64,000 bases of DNA from Mycolicibacter kumamotonensis (GCF_002086285.1 NZ_MVHU01000003.1:62001-126000), one strand, 5' to 3'; counted from the first letter of the stretch, positions 17,194 to 26,196 are shown. The notes: generated by a model from the sequence alone, not told the origin. Translations and numbers: made by a program.

Positions 17194-18114
17194 ATGCGGT
17201 TCGCGTTCACCTACCCGATCATCACGCATCCATGCGATCCGGAACTGGTGTCCCCGCACGGGGTGGCCGCCGTCGCGCGGGCCGCCGAAGCCGCCGGGTT
17301 CGACGCCATGGGCTTCACCGACCACCCGGCGCCGACGCAGCGATGGCTCGACGCCGGCGGCCACGACAGCCTGGACCCCTTCGTGGCGATGGGATTCGCA
17401 GCCGCGCACACCCGGACGATTCGGTTCATCCCGAACATCGTCGTCCTTCCCTACCGCAACCCGTTCGTGGTGGCGAAATCGGGCGCGACCTTGGATCTGC
17501 TGTCCGGCGGCAGATTCACCCTGGCCGTCGGCGTGGGCTACCTCAAGGGCGAATTCGCGGCACTGGGCGTGGATTTCGATGAACGCACCGAGCTGGTCGA
17601 AGAGAGTCTGGACGTCATCCGAGCCATCTGGACCGGCGACGACGTCTCGTTCGAGGGCAGGCACTTCCGGGCCAGGGGGATCACCGCGCACCCACGCCCG
17701 GCCACCAGCCCGCATCCACCGATCTGGATCGGCGGAAACACCGGCAAGGCGCGGCAGCGCGTGGCCACCCGCGGCGACGGGTGGGCGCCGTTCGCCGCAC
17801 CGCCGGGCCTGGCCGGCACCGCGCGCACCGCCGCCATGGACTCCCTCGACGCGTTGGCCGCAGGCATCGCGGATCTGCGACGGCGCTGCGAGGAGGCGGG
17901 CCGGGACTGGACGGCCATCGACGTCTGCTTCTCCAACCTTGCCGGAGGCCGCCTCGGTGACGGCGACTTCGATGCGAGCGCCTACCTGGACGGCCTGGAG
18001 CATCTGGCCGATGCGGGAGTCACCTGGGTTCAGGTCGCCGTTCCCGGCGCGGGTCTCAGCCAGGCTATCGAGGCGATAACCCAGTTCGGCGAATCGGTGA
18101 TAAAGAAGGTGTAG
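17194..18114 (+). CDS. LLM-class F420-dependent oxidoreductase (copy 1)
   Basis: Protein of 306 residues with the luciferase-like TIM barrel. It has GFTDHPAPT (substrate end of strand 2), ATLDLLSGGRFTLAVGVGYLKGEF and PIWIGGNTGKA, the standard landmarks of actinobacterial F420-dependent LLM enzymes. These reduce or oxidise substrates by hydride transfer with F420. ATG 17194 is preceded by GAAAGGA. It closes the thioesterase-ALDH-SDR operon. Some members use FMN instead, so the cofactor is inferred. Confidence 0.87.
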   Translation: MRFAFTYPIITHPCDPELVSPHGVAAVARAAEAAGFDAMGFTDHPAPTQRWLDAGGHDSLDPFVAMGFAAAHTRTIRFIPNIVVLPYRNPFVVAKSGATLDLLSGGRFTLAVGVGYLKGEFAALGVDFDERTELVEESLDVIRAIWTGDDVSFEGRHFRARGITAHPRPATSPHPPIWIGGNTGKARQRVATRGDGWAPFAAPPGLAGTARTAAMDSLDALAAGIADLRRRCEEAGRDWTAIDVCFSNLAGGRLGDGDFDASAYLDGLEHLADAGVTWVQVAVPGAGLSQAIEAITQFGESVIKKV

Positions 18115-18145
18115 CGCCCGGCTGTCAGGCACGCCGCGCCGACGA

Positions 18146-18151
18146 TAGTGT
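18146..18151 (+). promoter_or_regulatory. TANNNT -10 box for a leaderless HD-protein mRNA
   Basis: TAGTGT ends 6 nt before the ATG at 18158, and no ribosome-binding site is visible. This fits a leaderless transcript starting at the A of ATG. Confidence 0.5.
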
Positions 18152-18157
18152 GGCGAT

Positions 18158-18754
18158 ATGACCGTGCCGGAGATCATCCGCAGTGTGCCGCTGGCCGAGG
18201 AGATCCTCGAGTCACACCGCCACCGAGCCGGCGGTGACGACATCGGTTGGGACGCATATAAAGCCCACGTGTACCGGATCTTCAATTTCGCCCGTGCACT
18301 GACACCCGATGCCCCCGACCGTGACGAGAAACTCGCGATCGCCGCGGCATTTCACGACCTGGCCGCGTTCGACACGCTCGACTATCTGGTGCCGTCGATC
18401 GAAGCGCAGGACGCGTGGCTGCAGCAGACCGGCCGCGACGCATGGTCGCAGGAGCTGGCTCTCGTGGTCGCCCAGCACCATCGGCTGGCCGGCTACCGCC
18501 CGTCTCGCCCCTATGCGCCGCTGGTCGAAGCCGTTCGCCGTGCCGACCTGGTCGACGTGAGCCAGGGCCTGATCAGGTTCGGCCTTCCGCGGTCCTACGT
18601 CACCGAGGTGCGCGGCGCCTTCGACGCCAACGTCTTCTTCAGACGGGTGATCCCCTCGGGGGTCGTACGCGCGGTGCGTCGGCTGCAACAACCCGGTTTC
18701 CTGCGTCCCGGCAACGCCCTGGCCCGCTCGGGGCATGCCGGACAAGACCACTGA
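18158..18754 (+). CDS. HD-domain protein, predicted phosphohydrolase-like
   Basis: Protein of 198 residues, all alpha. The HD-family metal ligands appear in order as His in KAHVYR, His-Asp in FHDLA, His in VAQHHRL and Asp in RRADLVD. The family includes metal-dependent phosphohydrolases and some lyases or hydratases. The substrate cannot be told from sequence. No membrane segment is seen. It is followed 20 nt later by the Tat-exported DUF1906 gene, which has its own -10 box, so the two need not share a transcript. Confidence 0.75.
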   Translation: MTVPEIIRSVPLAEEILESHRHRAGGDDIGWDAYKAHVYRIFNFARALTPDAPDRDEKLAIAAAFHDLAAFDTLDYLVPSIEAQDAWLQQTGRDAWSQELALVVAQHHRLAGYRPSRPYAPLVEAVRRADLVDVSQGLIRFGLPRSYVTEVRGAFDANVFFRRVIPSGVVRAVRRLQQPGFLRPGNALARSGHAGQDH

Positions 18755-18761
18755 CGGCGGC

Positions 18762-18767
18762 TACCCT
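18762..18767 (+). promoter_or_regulatory. TANNNT -10 box for a leaderless DUF1906 mRNA
   Basis: TACCCT ends 7 nt before the GTG at 18775, which lacks a ribosome-binding site. Confidence 0.5.
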
Positions 18768-18774
18768 TTTCCTT

Positions 18775-19557
18775 GTGACGCGATCGGTCTCACGCCGTGA
18801 GGTTCTGCGCTGCACCGCGCTGCTGGCGCCGGCGCTGGCCGTCCCGGGCGTTATCGGGGCAATGACCGGCACCCCGAAGGCCGGCGGCGAAGGCCTGCAG
18901 CTCCTCGATTTCGCCGACCGGCTGGTTCAGCCCGAACAGATCAAAACGGCGGGCTTCGCCGGGGCCCTGGTCTACGTCTCGGAGTTGCGGCCGGGCGCCA
19001 CGTTCGATTTCAAACCGGTCACCCGCGACTATGCCGATCGGCTTCGCGCCGCCGGCCTGCAGGTCGTCAGTTGCTACCAGTTCGGCAAGCCCGGATGGGT
19101 GAACTCCCCGTCGGACTTCACCCGCGGCTATGACGGGGGAGTGGCCGACGCCCGCACGGCGTTGCGGCTGCACAACGCGGCCGGAGGCCCCGACTCGGCG
19201 CCGATCTTCTTCAGCGTCGACGAAGACATCGACGCCAAGACATGGAAAAGCCAAGCCGTGCAATGGTTTCGTGGTATCAACTCGGTGCTGGGCACCGAGC
19301 GCACCGGGATCTACGGCGGTGCCCGCCAACTCGGCTGGGCGATAGCCGATGGTGTCATCGGGCACTCGACCAGCCCGGGCCACCGGTGGGCATGGCAGAC
19401 CAAGGCGTGGTCCGGCGGCGAACGGGAGCCGGCGGCCGTGCTCTTCCAGCGTGAAGTCGTCACCGCAACCGACCCGGGTTTCATGATCGGCGACATCCAC
19501 GTCGACGTCGACGACGTCCTGGCAGCCGATTTCGGCCAGTGGGATCTCGCCCGGTGA
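18775..19557 (+). CDS. Tat-exported DUF1906 (glycoside hydrolase-like) protein, Rv2525c homologue
   Basis: Protein of about 260 residues. It starts with a twin-arginine signal, VSRREVL, a hydrophobic stretch LLAPALAVPGVIGAM, then a DUF1906 TIM barrel related to GH25-type enzymes. The segments LQLLDFADRL, VSCYQFGKPGW, PIFFSVDED and a closing DVDDVLAADFGQW match the order in M. tuberculosis Rv2525c, a Tat substrate linked to the cell envelope. Acidic residues in SVDEDID fit a glycosidase-like pocket. GTG 18775 chosen because of the -10 box and because the twin-arginine motif must be near the N-terminus. Activity is not known for the family. Confidence 0.85.
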   Translation: MTRSVSRREVLRCTALLAPALAVPGVIGAMTGTPKAGGEGLQLLDFADRLVQPEQIKTAGFAGALVYVSELRPGATFDFKPVTRDYADRLRAAGLQVVSCYQFGKPGWVNSPSDFTRGYDGGVADARTALRLHNAAGGPDSAPIFFSVDEDIDAKTWKSQAVQWFRGINSVLGTERTGIYGGARQLGWAIADGVIGHSTSPGHRWAWQTKAWSGGEREPAAVLFQREVVTATDPGFMIGDIHVDVDDVLAADFGQWDLAR

Positions 19558-19588
19558 GCGCCGGCTCCCGACCGGAGCACGGATATGC

Positions 19589-20800
19589 CTACCCCACCAC
19601 GACCGGGCGCGGCATGACGGTGAGCTTGACGCCATAGCGCGGCAGCCCCAAACCGGAGCCGCCAGTGCGCCCGCCGCCGCCCGCCGGGACCGGCGGAGGA
19701 AGGGCGGTCATCGACCTGCTCTCCGGGGCGACACTCCAGCCGCTGGCCGATCCGGCGCCGGGAGCCGCCGCCGGGACAGCCGTTGCCCAGCCCGGGGGCG
19801 TCGACAACGAGCCGACCAGGGCGGCACGACCGACTCCGGCCGACACACTCGAGCCTGCGCCGCCGGCAACACGCCCGGCGGCCTCGAGCCCGCCGGTGGC
19901 CGACGACGCCAGGGACATACCCGGCGCGGCGCCGAGGCCGCCGCCGGACAGGGCTGCCGTGCCGCCGTCTACACCCCGGGCGAGAAAACCGAGCGTCGCC
20001 AGACCCGAAAAACCCTCGATATTGCCGCCGGGGTCGAAAATCCCGGTCGCGGCAATCGTGTTCCACAGCTGAGCGTTGACATTCAGCCCCGATCCGTCGT
20101 CGCTGCCCCAGGTATCTCCGAACAAGCCGTCGAAAAACTTCGTCCAGTCCCAATCGGGTGACGAGGGCGACGTGCCCTCTGCCGGCGCAGCCGTACCGCG
20201 CAATGCGCTCTGCGCCCGGGAGTGCGCATCGGCGGAGTCGGCAGGGACGCCGGCGGACCTGCCCTGCTCTTCGGGGCTGGTGGTCTCCGGTGCGACAGTG
20301 AACGGGGCCAGCTTCGCGGCCGTCGCCGAAGCGGCCGCGTAGCCGTACATCGCCACGGCGTCCTGCGCCCACATCTGGCTGTAGCGCGCTTCGGTCGCTG
20401 CAATGGCCGGCGTGTTCTGTCCGAGAACGTTGGTCTTGACCAACGCCGCCAGCATCACCCGATTAGTCGCGATTTCCGCCGGTGGCACCGTCATGGCGTA
20501 CGCCGACAGATAGGCATCAGCAGCTGAATTCGCTTGTGCCGCGGTCTGCTCAGCCTGATCGGCAGTGAGACTCATCCAGGTCATGTAAGGCTCGGCCGCG
20601 GCGAGCATCGCGTTCGCGGAGGGCCCCCACCATCCTTGGCTCGCCAGACTCGCCACCGACCACTCGAAAGATATCGCCGCCGCGCGTAGTTCCGCGGCAA
20701 GCTGGTTCCACGCTGCCGCCGCGGCCAGCATCGGCCCGGCTCCCGGCCCGGCGTACATCCGTGCCGAATTGATCTCCGGTGGAAGCGATCCGAAATCCAT
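19589..20800 (-). CDS. PPE-family protein
   Basis: Protein of 403 residues beginning [12 protein letters not shown], with the Pro-Pro-Glu at residues 7-9. The PPE domain (about 1-180) has SQGWWGPSA, the WxG-like turn between helices. The middle is Ala/Gly/Ser-rich. The C-terminus has [12 protein letters not shown], which resembles the GxxSVPxxW motif of the PPE-SVP subgroup. PPE proteins pair with PE partners and are exported by type VII (ESX, mostly ESX-5) systems. ATG 20800 follows AAAGG and lies 14 nt after the PE gene, the usual PE-PPE order. No ESX genes are nearby. Confidence 0.9.
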   Translation of the reverse strand: MDFGSLPPEINSARMYAGPGAGPMLAAAAAWNQLAAELRAAAISFEWSVASLASQGWWGPSANAMLAAAEPYMTWMSLTADQAEQTAAQANSAADAYLSAYAMTVPPAEIATNRVMLAALVKTNVLGQNTPAIAATEARYSQMWAQDAVAMYGYAAASATAAKLAPFTVAPETTSPEEQGRSAGVPADSADAHSRAQSALRGTAAPAEGTSPSSPDWDWTKFFDGLFGDTWGSDDGSGLNVNAQLWNTIAATGIFDPGGNIEGFSGLATLGFLARGVDGGTAALSGGGLGAAPGMSLASSATGGLEAAGRVAGGAGSSVSAGVGRAALVGSLSTPPGWATAVPAAAPGAGSASGWSVAPESRSMTALPPPVPAGGGGRTGGSGLGLPRYGVKLTVMPRPVVVG

Positions 20801-20814
20801 CCCTGAACAACCTT

Positions 20815-21114
20815 TCAGTACACCGAAACGACGTTGGCGGCATCGGTCGCCGCATACGAGTGCGCGCTCATCTGCAGCGTGTCCACAAACCTCTCGCACA
20901 CCTCGGCCGCGTGCTTGCTGATCGCTTGGTACATCTGCGCATGGATGGCGAACTGGGCGGCGGTCAGTGCGGAGACCTCATCAGCTGCTGCTGGAACCAG
21001 ACCGGTGGTCGGCGCCGCGACTGCGGCGCTCTGTGCTGCCACAGCAGCGCCGACGCCAAGCAGGTCAGCCGCTGTAGCGGCCAGTTCCTCGGGCAGGGCG
21101 GACACAAAAGACAT
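20815..21114 (-). CDS. PE-family protein
   Basis: Protein of 99 residues that is a PE domain with no extension. It starts [12 protein letters not shown], with Pro-Glu at residues 8-9, forms a helical hairpin, and ends with [13 protein letters not shown], where YAATD fits the type VII export motif YxxxD/E. It should dimerise with the PPE protein encoded just downstream and leave the cell through an ESX system. ATG 21114 has AAAGGAG 7 nt upstream. Confidence 0.92.
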   Translation of the reverse strand: MSFVSALPEELAATAADLLGVGAAVAAQSAAVAAPTTGLVPAAADEVSALTAAQFAIHAQMYQAISKHAAEVCERFVDTLQMSAHSYAATDAANVVSVY

Positions 21115-21850
21115 CGAAACTCCTTTAAGGCATGGCGAATCGGATTGATCGCAAGCAAACTCGCGCGCTGAAACAGCGCCGCAGGGCGCGGTCAGACTGC
21201 GCGGGTACGGGACGGCGTGAACCGATTCAGCGGGTGAAAGCGGCGCCGGGAACGGATTCGAACGAAATGGTCGTCGATCTCCAATAGGGACTATCGTTCG
21301 GACTCAATGTCGCTCTCACCTCCTCACGGCCAGGGCACACGGGGATGCCGTTGCGGCGTGCACAGCGGGGCGAGTCGTGCCGGCACAAGAGCCGGCCGGC
21401 ACCCCTCTCGTCAGAGCTTCGGCACTGCACGGCGTATCCGGCCAGCAGCCGGAAGCCACTTGGGCTCAACCCTTAAGCCGGGAAGAGCTGTCCTGACCGT
21501 TGGCGTCTCTCGACGTTGGAGGTCAGTGGCCTGTATCCGCACAGACGCCTCGCCTAGCGAGGTGCGTTCGGGGCCATGGTGGCAGCAACCGCGAACGGCG
21601 TCAACTCGAACGGCACGTCTCGGGCGCGCCGCTGTTCTGACTCAAAGTCGGCGGGAAAGCCGACTGTTGTTGGAGTACAACATGTTTCGGCGCGAAAGAA
21701 CGCCGAGCTGTTGACGCGAAATCCCAATCTGTGCGTTAGCTGCCGAAATATGCTGTGCATCAACCGGGTTCGTCGGAGGTAAAGGCGCGTTCTTGCGGTG
21801 GTTCGCCACAGAATACCCGTAGACCTTGCTGTGCGCCCTGTGCCAACCCG
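21115..21850. other. Intergenic region of about 730 bases with no recognised gene
   Basis: It must hold the PE promoter. Short open frames on both strands show no family I know and have poor codon character, and GC is lower than in the flanking genes. I looked for tRNA T-loops and a cobalamin riboswitch core because these sometimes precede PPE genes, and found none. It may be a decayed gene or long regulatory leader. Confidence 0.45.
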
Positions 21851-22465
21851 CTATGCTTGCCTAACCCGGCCTCCGGTCGTCTCGGCCCAGGGCGCCAACA
21901 GCAGCTCGCACGCCCGGCGCATGTCGGACTCGGCCCGGGCCGGTGTGGTCTCGCCCATCACGGCCCACGACAGGATCCCGTAAGCACATTGTTCGACCAA
22001 CAAGGCGAGTTGGGCGTCTTGCGGAGACGGCTCCGCGATTGCGGCTACCGACAAGATGGTCTCGCGCAGGTTGAAGTCGCCGGCAGCGGTCGATTCGGCA
22101 CGCCGGGCATTGACCGAGGTGATCATGGCCCGCGCCAGCCGCGGCCGGGCGAGCATGGTGCGGCAGATCCCGGCCATGAGTTCGGTGACATCGGCCGCCG
22201 CACACCCGGTGCGCTGCTGCGGGAGTGCTAGGGAGCGGGTGTAGTGCAGCAGCAGTGCCGTGAACAGGTGGTGTTTGGTCGGGTAGTAGCGGTAGACAGT
22301 GGTGATCGATACCGCCGACTGGTCCGCGACGTCTTGCATCCGGACTCCCTCGAGCCCGTCGCGGGCGCCGAGTCGGGCGGCGGTGGCGAGGATCCGGTCA
22401 CAGCGGTGCCGTTGTGCGGGCGTCCGGGGGGCCGCCGGCTCGCGATCACGAGGAGGGCGGGGCAT
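21851..22465 (-). CDS. TetR-family transcriptional regulator
   Basis: Protein of 204 residues. The helix-turn-helix is VRMQDVADQSAVSITTVYRYYPTKHHLF, near residues 40-67. The ligand domain has ARAMITSVNAR and EQCAYGILSWAVMGETT, in the same positions as the ARAY and LLAW segments of KstR-like repressors. The start at 22465 overlaps the end of the SDR gene by 20 nt, so the two are probably one transcript. It may control the SDR operon and the divergent LLM operon through the AT-rich palindrome at 23311-23324. Confidence 0.85.
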   Translation of the reverse strand: MPRPPRDREPAAPRTPAQRHRCDRILATAARLGARDGLEGVRMQDVADQSAVSITTVYRYYPTKHHLFTALLLHYTRSLALPQQRTGCAAADVTELMAGICRTMLARPRLARAMITSVNARRAESTAAGDFNLRETILSVAAIAEPSPQDAQLALLVEQCAYGILSWAVMGETTPARAESDMRRACELLLAPWAETTGGRVRQA

Positions 22466-23294
22466 CGGACCGTGGCGTCGCCGGGGACCTGCCGCCCAGC
22501 AGCTTCTGCATCATCCGATGGGAAGCGAGGACGGCCGCGGCCCGGTCGTGTCCGGCGTGCAGTGCCGGATTCGCGGCGTGTTCGGAGACGATGTGCACGG
22601 GCCCGCCGGGGAGCTGGGCGAGGCCTTCGCGGGCCACATCGGCCGGATCGGACACCCGCAGGCCGGGAATGTCGAAGTTGAGCCCGGCCCGCCCCATGGC
22701 CGGTGTCTTGGTGACGCCGAGAACGAGTTCGAGAACGTGCACGTTGTAGTCACGCAGTTCCAGCCACAGCCCCTCGGCATAGATCCGGGTGAACGCCTTC
22801 ACGCCCCCGTACACGGTGTGCCGCGCCGAGCCCAGATAGCCGGTGAGAGAGCCGACCAACATCACGCCGCCCCGGCGGCGAGCGCGCATCGGGCCGGCGA
22901 AGTGATGAATCAGCGCCAGCGGCGTCGTCACATTCAGGTCGATCACCTGCTGGAACGCCGCCAGGTCGCCGTCGAGGAACTCCGCGCTGTGGGTATTGGC
23001 GCCCGCGTTGTAGATCAGCAGACCGATTTCGAGATCCGTTGTGGCCGAGATGATCTGCTCGGTACTTTCCGGCAGCGACAGGTCCAGGGACAGTTCGCGG
23101 ACCTGCACGCCCAGTTCGTGGCAGCGATCGGCGGTGTGCTGCAGCGGTTGGGGTTTGCGGGCGATCAGCACCAGGTTGATCCCCGCACCGGCGAGCAGGA
23201 GCGCGAACTCCATGCCGACGCCTTCCGAGCCGCCCGCGATCAGGGCCCAGGGCCCGTACTGCGCCCGCCAGGCAGGTTCGTCACCGCTGGACAA
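22446..23294 (-). CDS. Short-chain dehydrogenase/reductase with GGSEGVG motif
   Basis: Protein of 282 residues. The cofactor motif is AGGSEGVG near residue 20, NAGAN follows strand 4, and catalytic residues are Ser in VGSLTG and Tyr-Lys in YGGVK. It belongs to the ketoacyl-reductase-like SDRs common in mycobacteria. TTG start at 23294 is supported by GGAGGT 6 nt upstream. The stop overlaps the TetR start. Substrate unknown. Confidence 0.85.
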   Translation of the reverse strand: MSSGDEPAWRAQYGPWALIAGGSEGVGMEFALLLAGAGINLVLIARKPQPLQHTADRCHELGVQVRELSLDLSLPESTEQIISATTDLEIGLLIYNAGANTHSAEFLDGDLAAFQQVIDLNVTTPLALIHHFAGPMRARRRGGVMLVGSLTGYLGSARHTVYGGVKAFTRIYAEGLWLELRDYNVHVLELVLGVTKTPAMGRAGLNFDIPGLRVSDPADVAREGLAQLPGGPVHIVSEHAANPALHAGHDRAAAVLASHRMMQKLLGGRSPATPRSDAPPSS

Positions 23295-23310
23295 GGGCTA
23301 CCTCCGTAAC

Positions 23311-23324
23311 TAAAATTCATTTTA
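23311..23324. promoter_or_regulatory. AT-rich 14-bp palindrome in a divergent promoter
   Basis: TAAAAT-TC-ATTTTA is a perfect inverted repeat, 17 nt upstream of the SDR start and about 90 nt upstream of the LLM gene. It is embedded in the only strongly AT-rich patch nearby (23308-23330). Candidate operator for the TetR at 21851-22465. Confidence 0.5.
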
Positions 23325-23410
23325 TTTTCTGATGGGGCGAGGCTACCTCGGCCACCGGCGCAGGGAAAGTGCATGAAGCCATTGCGGTACGTCGTTCCCC
23401 GAGCCCGTTG

Positions 23411-24277
23411 ATGCGCTTCGGCCTGTCCACCCCGGTGGTCATTCAGCTCCCCGGCGCGGCTTCGGACTGGGAGGCCGACGGCAGCATCGACGACATCACC
23501 GAGATAGCCACGGCCGCCGATGAACTCGGATTCGCACACCTCACCTGCTCCGAACATGTGGCGGTTCCCGAAGAGGTGGCGGCTGTTCGTGGCGCGACGT
23601 ACTGGGATCCGTTGGCCACCTTGGCGTTTGTGGCCGCCCGTACCACGCGGATCAGGCTGGTGACCTCCGTTCTGGTGCTGGGCTATCACCATCCGCTGGA
23701 GATCGCCAAGCGCTACGGCACCCTGGATCGGATCAGCCGCGGCCGGCTCACCCTCGGCGTGGGTGTCGGTTCGCTGCGCGAGGAGTTCGAGCTACTCGAC
23801 TGCGCCTGGGATGATCGCGGCGCCCGCGCCGACGACGCGATGAAGGCGCTGCGCGCGTCGCTGTCGAACAGTCGGCCGGCCTATGACGGCCCCTACTATC
23901 GCTATGACTCGGTGATCGTGGAGCCCTGTGCGGTGCAGCCGCGGGTGCCGATCTGGGTGGGCGGGCGCACCAGGCGCTCACTTCGGCGCGCCGTGGACTT
24001 GGGTGACGGCTGGACGCCCTTCGGCCTCACGACGGCCGAGATCGCCAAACTGCTTGACTCCGTGGAGCGTCCGGACGACTTCACCGTGGTTCTCGCGACC
24101 TCGCCGCTGGACCCGAGCGGCGCCCCGCAGCGGGCCACCGACCAGATCGGTCGCCTGGCCGAAGCCGGGGCGACCGATGTCAACTGCGTGATCTCGGCAC
24201 GATCCTCGGCGCACTTCCGCGAGCAGCTGGCGGCCCTTGCGCAGCTCACCGACCTCGCGGGAAAGGAGCACCCATGA
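23411..24277 (+). CDS. LLM-class F420-dependent oxidoreductase (copy 2)
   Basis: Protein of 288 residues with LLM landmarks TCSEHVAVP, YGTLDRISRGRLTLGVGVGSLREEF and PIWVGGRTRRS. ATG 23411 was chosen since the family starts M-R-F-G/A; an open frame extends 14 codons upstream without matching. No good ribosome-binding site is seen. The stop overlaps the ATG of the SnoaL-like gene (ATGA). Cofactor F420 is inferred from the family. Confidence 0.85.
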   Translation: MRFGLSTPVVIQLPGAASDWEADGSIDDITEIATAADELGFAHLTCSEHVAVPEEVAAVRGATYWDPLATLAFVAARTTRIRLVTSVLVLGYHHPLEIAKRYGTLDRISRGRLTLGVGVGSLREEFELLDCAWDDRGARADDAMKALRASLSNSRPAYDGPYYRYDSVIVEPCAVQPRVPIWVGGRTRRSLRRAVDLGDGWTPFGLTTAEIAKLLDSVERPDDFTVVLATSPLDPSGAPQRATDQIGRLAEAGATDVNCVISARSSAHFREQLAALAQLTDLAGKEHP

Positions 24278-24768
24278 CCGGCCAACGGTTGATCGATCTC
24301 GAACGCCGACTGCAACAGATCGAGGACGAACGCGCGATCGAACGGTTGATCGCCTCCTACGGCCCACTGGTGGACGCCGGCGACCCTGACGCCACCGCCG
24401 CACTGTGGTGTGACGACGGCGTCTATGACGTCGAAGGCTGGCTGATGCAGGGCCGCGACGACATCGCGGCGATGGTGCGCTCATCGGGACACCAGGAGCT
24501 GATCAACGGCGGCTGTGTGCATTTCCTGGGGCCGGCGGTGGTCACCGTCCACGGCGACGACGCGACCGCGGTATGCGCGTCGACGTTGCTGGTCAAACGG
24601 GAGGCCGGCTACCACGTGGCACGCGGGGGCGCCAACTATTTCCAGCTCAGGCGGGAATCGGCGGCACCCGGGCGATGGCAGATCGTCAAACGGATCACCC
24701 GTCTCCTCGACGGCAGTGCCGACAGCCGCGCCCTGTTGGTCGACGGAATCGCAGGACGGATCCACTGA
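24274..24768 (+). CDS. SnoaL-like (NTF2-fold) protein
   Basis: Protein of 164 residues. The N-terminal helix has EDERAIERLIASYG, followed by ALWCDDGVYDVEG and a beta sheet ending in WQIVKRITRLLDG, the typical layout of SnoaL_4 proteins. The fold is used by isomerases, dehydratases and hydrolases acting on ring compounds, and some members have no enzyme activity. It is translationally coupled to the LLM enzyme upstream and likely acts in the same pathway. Confidence 0.82.
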   Translation: MTGQRLIDLERRLQQIEDERAIERLIASYGPLVDAGDPDATAALWCDDGVYDVEGWLMQGRDDIAAMVRSSGHQELINGGCVHFLGPAVVTVHGDDATAVCASTLLVKREAGYHVARGGANYFQLRRESAAPGRWQIVKRITRLLDGSADSRALLVDGIAGRIH

Positions 24769-24771
24769 CCC

Positions 24772-25653
24772 CTACCCGGGCGCCGAGCGGGAGGCCAAGA
24801 ACTCCCGTACCAGCCGGACGAACTCCTCGGGCCGGTCGTAGGTGAGGATGTGCCCGGCGCCGGCGATGGTGGCCAGGCGGGAATTCGGTGTGGCGGCATG
24901 GGCTTTCGCCAGTTCGGCCGCGCCGACCAGCGGATCCTCGGCGCCGCGGACCCACAACGTCGGCACGGACAGTCCCGGCAGTTCCGGCAGCAGGTTCAAC
25001 CGCATCGAGCCCGGCCCGTAGGCCTCGATCTGCCAGTCGTCGAGCGCCCTTTCGCCGTAGCGGTGCTTGGCGCGCGCCTCGCGCACCGCGTCGGCGATGA
25101 TCGCGTCGAAATCCGGGGTGCGCTCGCCGGCGGCCAGATTGGCGATCATGGTCCGGCGGATCGCGGCGGGGGATCGCGCCAGATACCAGGAGGCGGCGCG
25201 CAGCAGTCCGGGCGTGCGCAGCAGCAGCCAGGTCAAGAATTGCGCCGGGCGTTTGACGTCGAGCCCGCCGGGCCCGGCCGCCACCAGGGCGCTCACCCGT
25301 TCGGGGTGCGCCACGGCGAAACCGGCGGCGATACCCGCGCCCATCGACAGCCCGATCAATGCCGCCCGGGCCAGATCGAGCGTGTCGACCAGTTCGTGCA
25401 GGAAGCGGCGGAAGAACGCGTCGTCGAGCACGCCGTGCCACGGCCGGCTGGACCCGTGACGGGGCAGATCGATCAGGTGCACCCGGTAGTCGGCCGCCAA
25501 CGCCGGGGCGACCCGACGCCATACTCCCTGCGCGGTGTCGAGCATCGCTCCGTGCAGCAGAAGCAGGGGCGGTCCGGTCTCGCCGCCGCGGTAGCACCGC
25601 ACCGGCCCACCACAGACGGTGAGGTCGGTGTGGTTGTCGAACGGGTCGATCAC
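24772..25653 (-). CDS. Alpha/beta-fold hydrolase
   Basis: Protein of about 293 residues. It has the oxyanion loop LLHGAML, nucleophile elbow GLSMGAG with Ser, an acid in GAEDPL and a catalytic His in GAGHIL. The lid region carries many Leu and Arg residues, suggesting a bulky lipophilic substrate. GTG 25653 overlaps the stop of the SRPBCC gene (GTGA). A longer reading to 25707 lacks homology. The reaction could be ester or C-C bond hydrolysis; sequence alone does not show which. It resembles general mycobacterial hydrolases more than HsaD. Confidence 0.82.
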   Translation of the reverse strand: MIDPFDNHTDLTVCGGPVRCYRGGETGPPLLLLHGAMLDTAQGVWRRVAPALAADYRVHLIDLPRHGSSRPWHGVLDDAFFRRFLHELVDTLDLARAALIGLSMGAGIAAGFAVAHPERVSALVAAGPGGLDVKRPAQFLTWLLLRTPGLLRAASWYLARSPAAIRRTMIANLAAGERTPDFDAIIADAVREARAKHRYGERALDDWQIEAYGPGSMRLNLLPELPGLSVPTLWVRGAEDPLVGAAELAKAHAATPNSRLATIAGAGHILTYDRPEEFVRLVREFLASRSAPG

Positions 25654-26144
25654 AGCCGCCCCCGCCGGCCTGCGGTCCACCGCAACACCCGCACGTAGAC
25701 CGGCCACGAGCTGCGCGGGCCGCCACAGCCCAGGTTTACGGCCGCCTTGTCCAGGGCGTCCTCGAGCAGCGCGTCATGCAGCCAACGCCAGATGAACGGC
25801 CAGCTCAGCACGGTCCAGCCCACGGTTCTCGCGACCAGGCTGTGGCGCAACTCGTAGCCGGCGGGCACCGGCTGGGCCTGCCACTCGTGATACCCCCGGA
25901 GGCCGGTGGGCTTGCTGAAGGCGAACCGGATCCGGCGCGCCGGCTCGTATTCGGTGACGCCGTAGCGGATCGGACCGTGCCCGCCCTTCGCACCGACGCC
26001 CAGCGGCCGGTCGAACCGCAACGCCGGCCATTTCTCCTGCGGCCACAGGCGATCGTCGCCACCGGCGAGGCTGTCTATCAAGGCGCCCACCCGGTCGAGG
26101 CTATCGGCGGAGAACACTCGACTGTGCACGTTGGTGATTCGCAT
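25650..26144 (-). CDS. SRPBCC-family protein
   Basis: Protein of 164 residues with the N-terminal strand MRITNVHSRVF, a middle GPIRYGVTEYEPARRIRF and a C-terminal amphipathic helix, consistent with a START/SRPBCC lipid- or polyketide-binding fold. A tryptophan-rich segment, TVLSWPFIWRWLHDALL, lies near residues 110-126. ATG 26144 has GGAG upstream; an ATG at 26156 would add four residues. Divergent from the TetR gene and probably repressed by it through the palindrome at 26181-26196. Confidence 0.72.
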   Translation of the reverse strand: MRITNVHSRVFSADSLDRVGALIDSLAGGDDRLWPQEKWPALRFDRPLGVGAKGGHGPIRYGVTEYEPARRIRFAFSKPTGLRGYHEWQAQPVPAGYELRHSLVARTVGWTVLSWPFIWRWLHDALLEDALDKAAVNLGCGGPRSSWPVYVRVLRWTAGRRGRL

Positions 26145-26180
26145 CGCACGCTCCAATCTAGAGAACTGTCGCTAATTGAT

Positions 26181-26196
26181 TAGAGAGTACTCTCTA
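26181..26196. promoter_or_regulatory. Perfect 16-bp palindrome overlapping two opposed -10 boxes
   Basis: TAGAGAGTACTCTCTA is fully palindromic. On the plus strand TACTCT (26188-26193) ends 7 nt before the TetR ATG at 26201, as in a leaderless promoter. The symmetric TACTCT on the minus strand is placed to start the SRPBCC-hydrolase operon with a short leader. TetR binding here would shut both promoters at once. Confidence 0.7.

Noticed and set aside
21307..21714. 135-codon open frame in the PE upstream region
   Set aside because: Arg/Ser-rich with no recognisable domain and no ribosome-binding site.
21300..21850. Cobalamin riboswitch or tRNA in the PE upstream region
   Set aside because: No B12-box core and no cloverleaf could be drawn; the GGGTTCG near 21766 has no matching stems.
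24772..25653. Assignment of the alpha/beta hydrolase as HsaD
   Set aside because: Nucleophile elbow and His are generic; HsaD-specific segments are not seen and the neighbours are not meta-cleavage genes.
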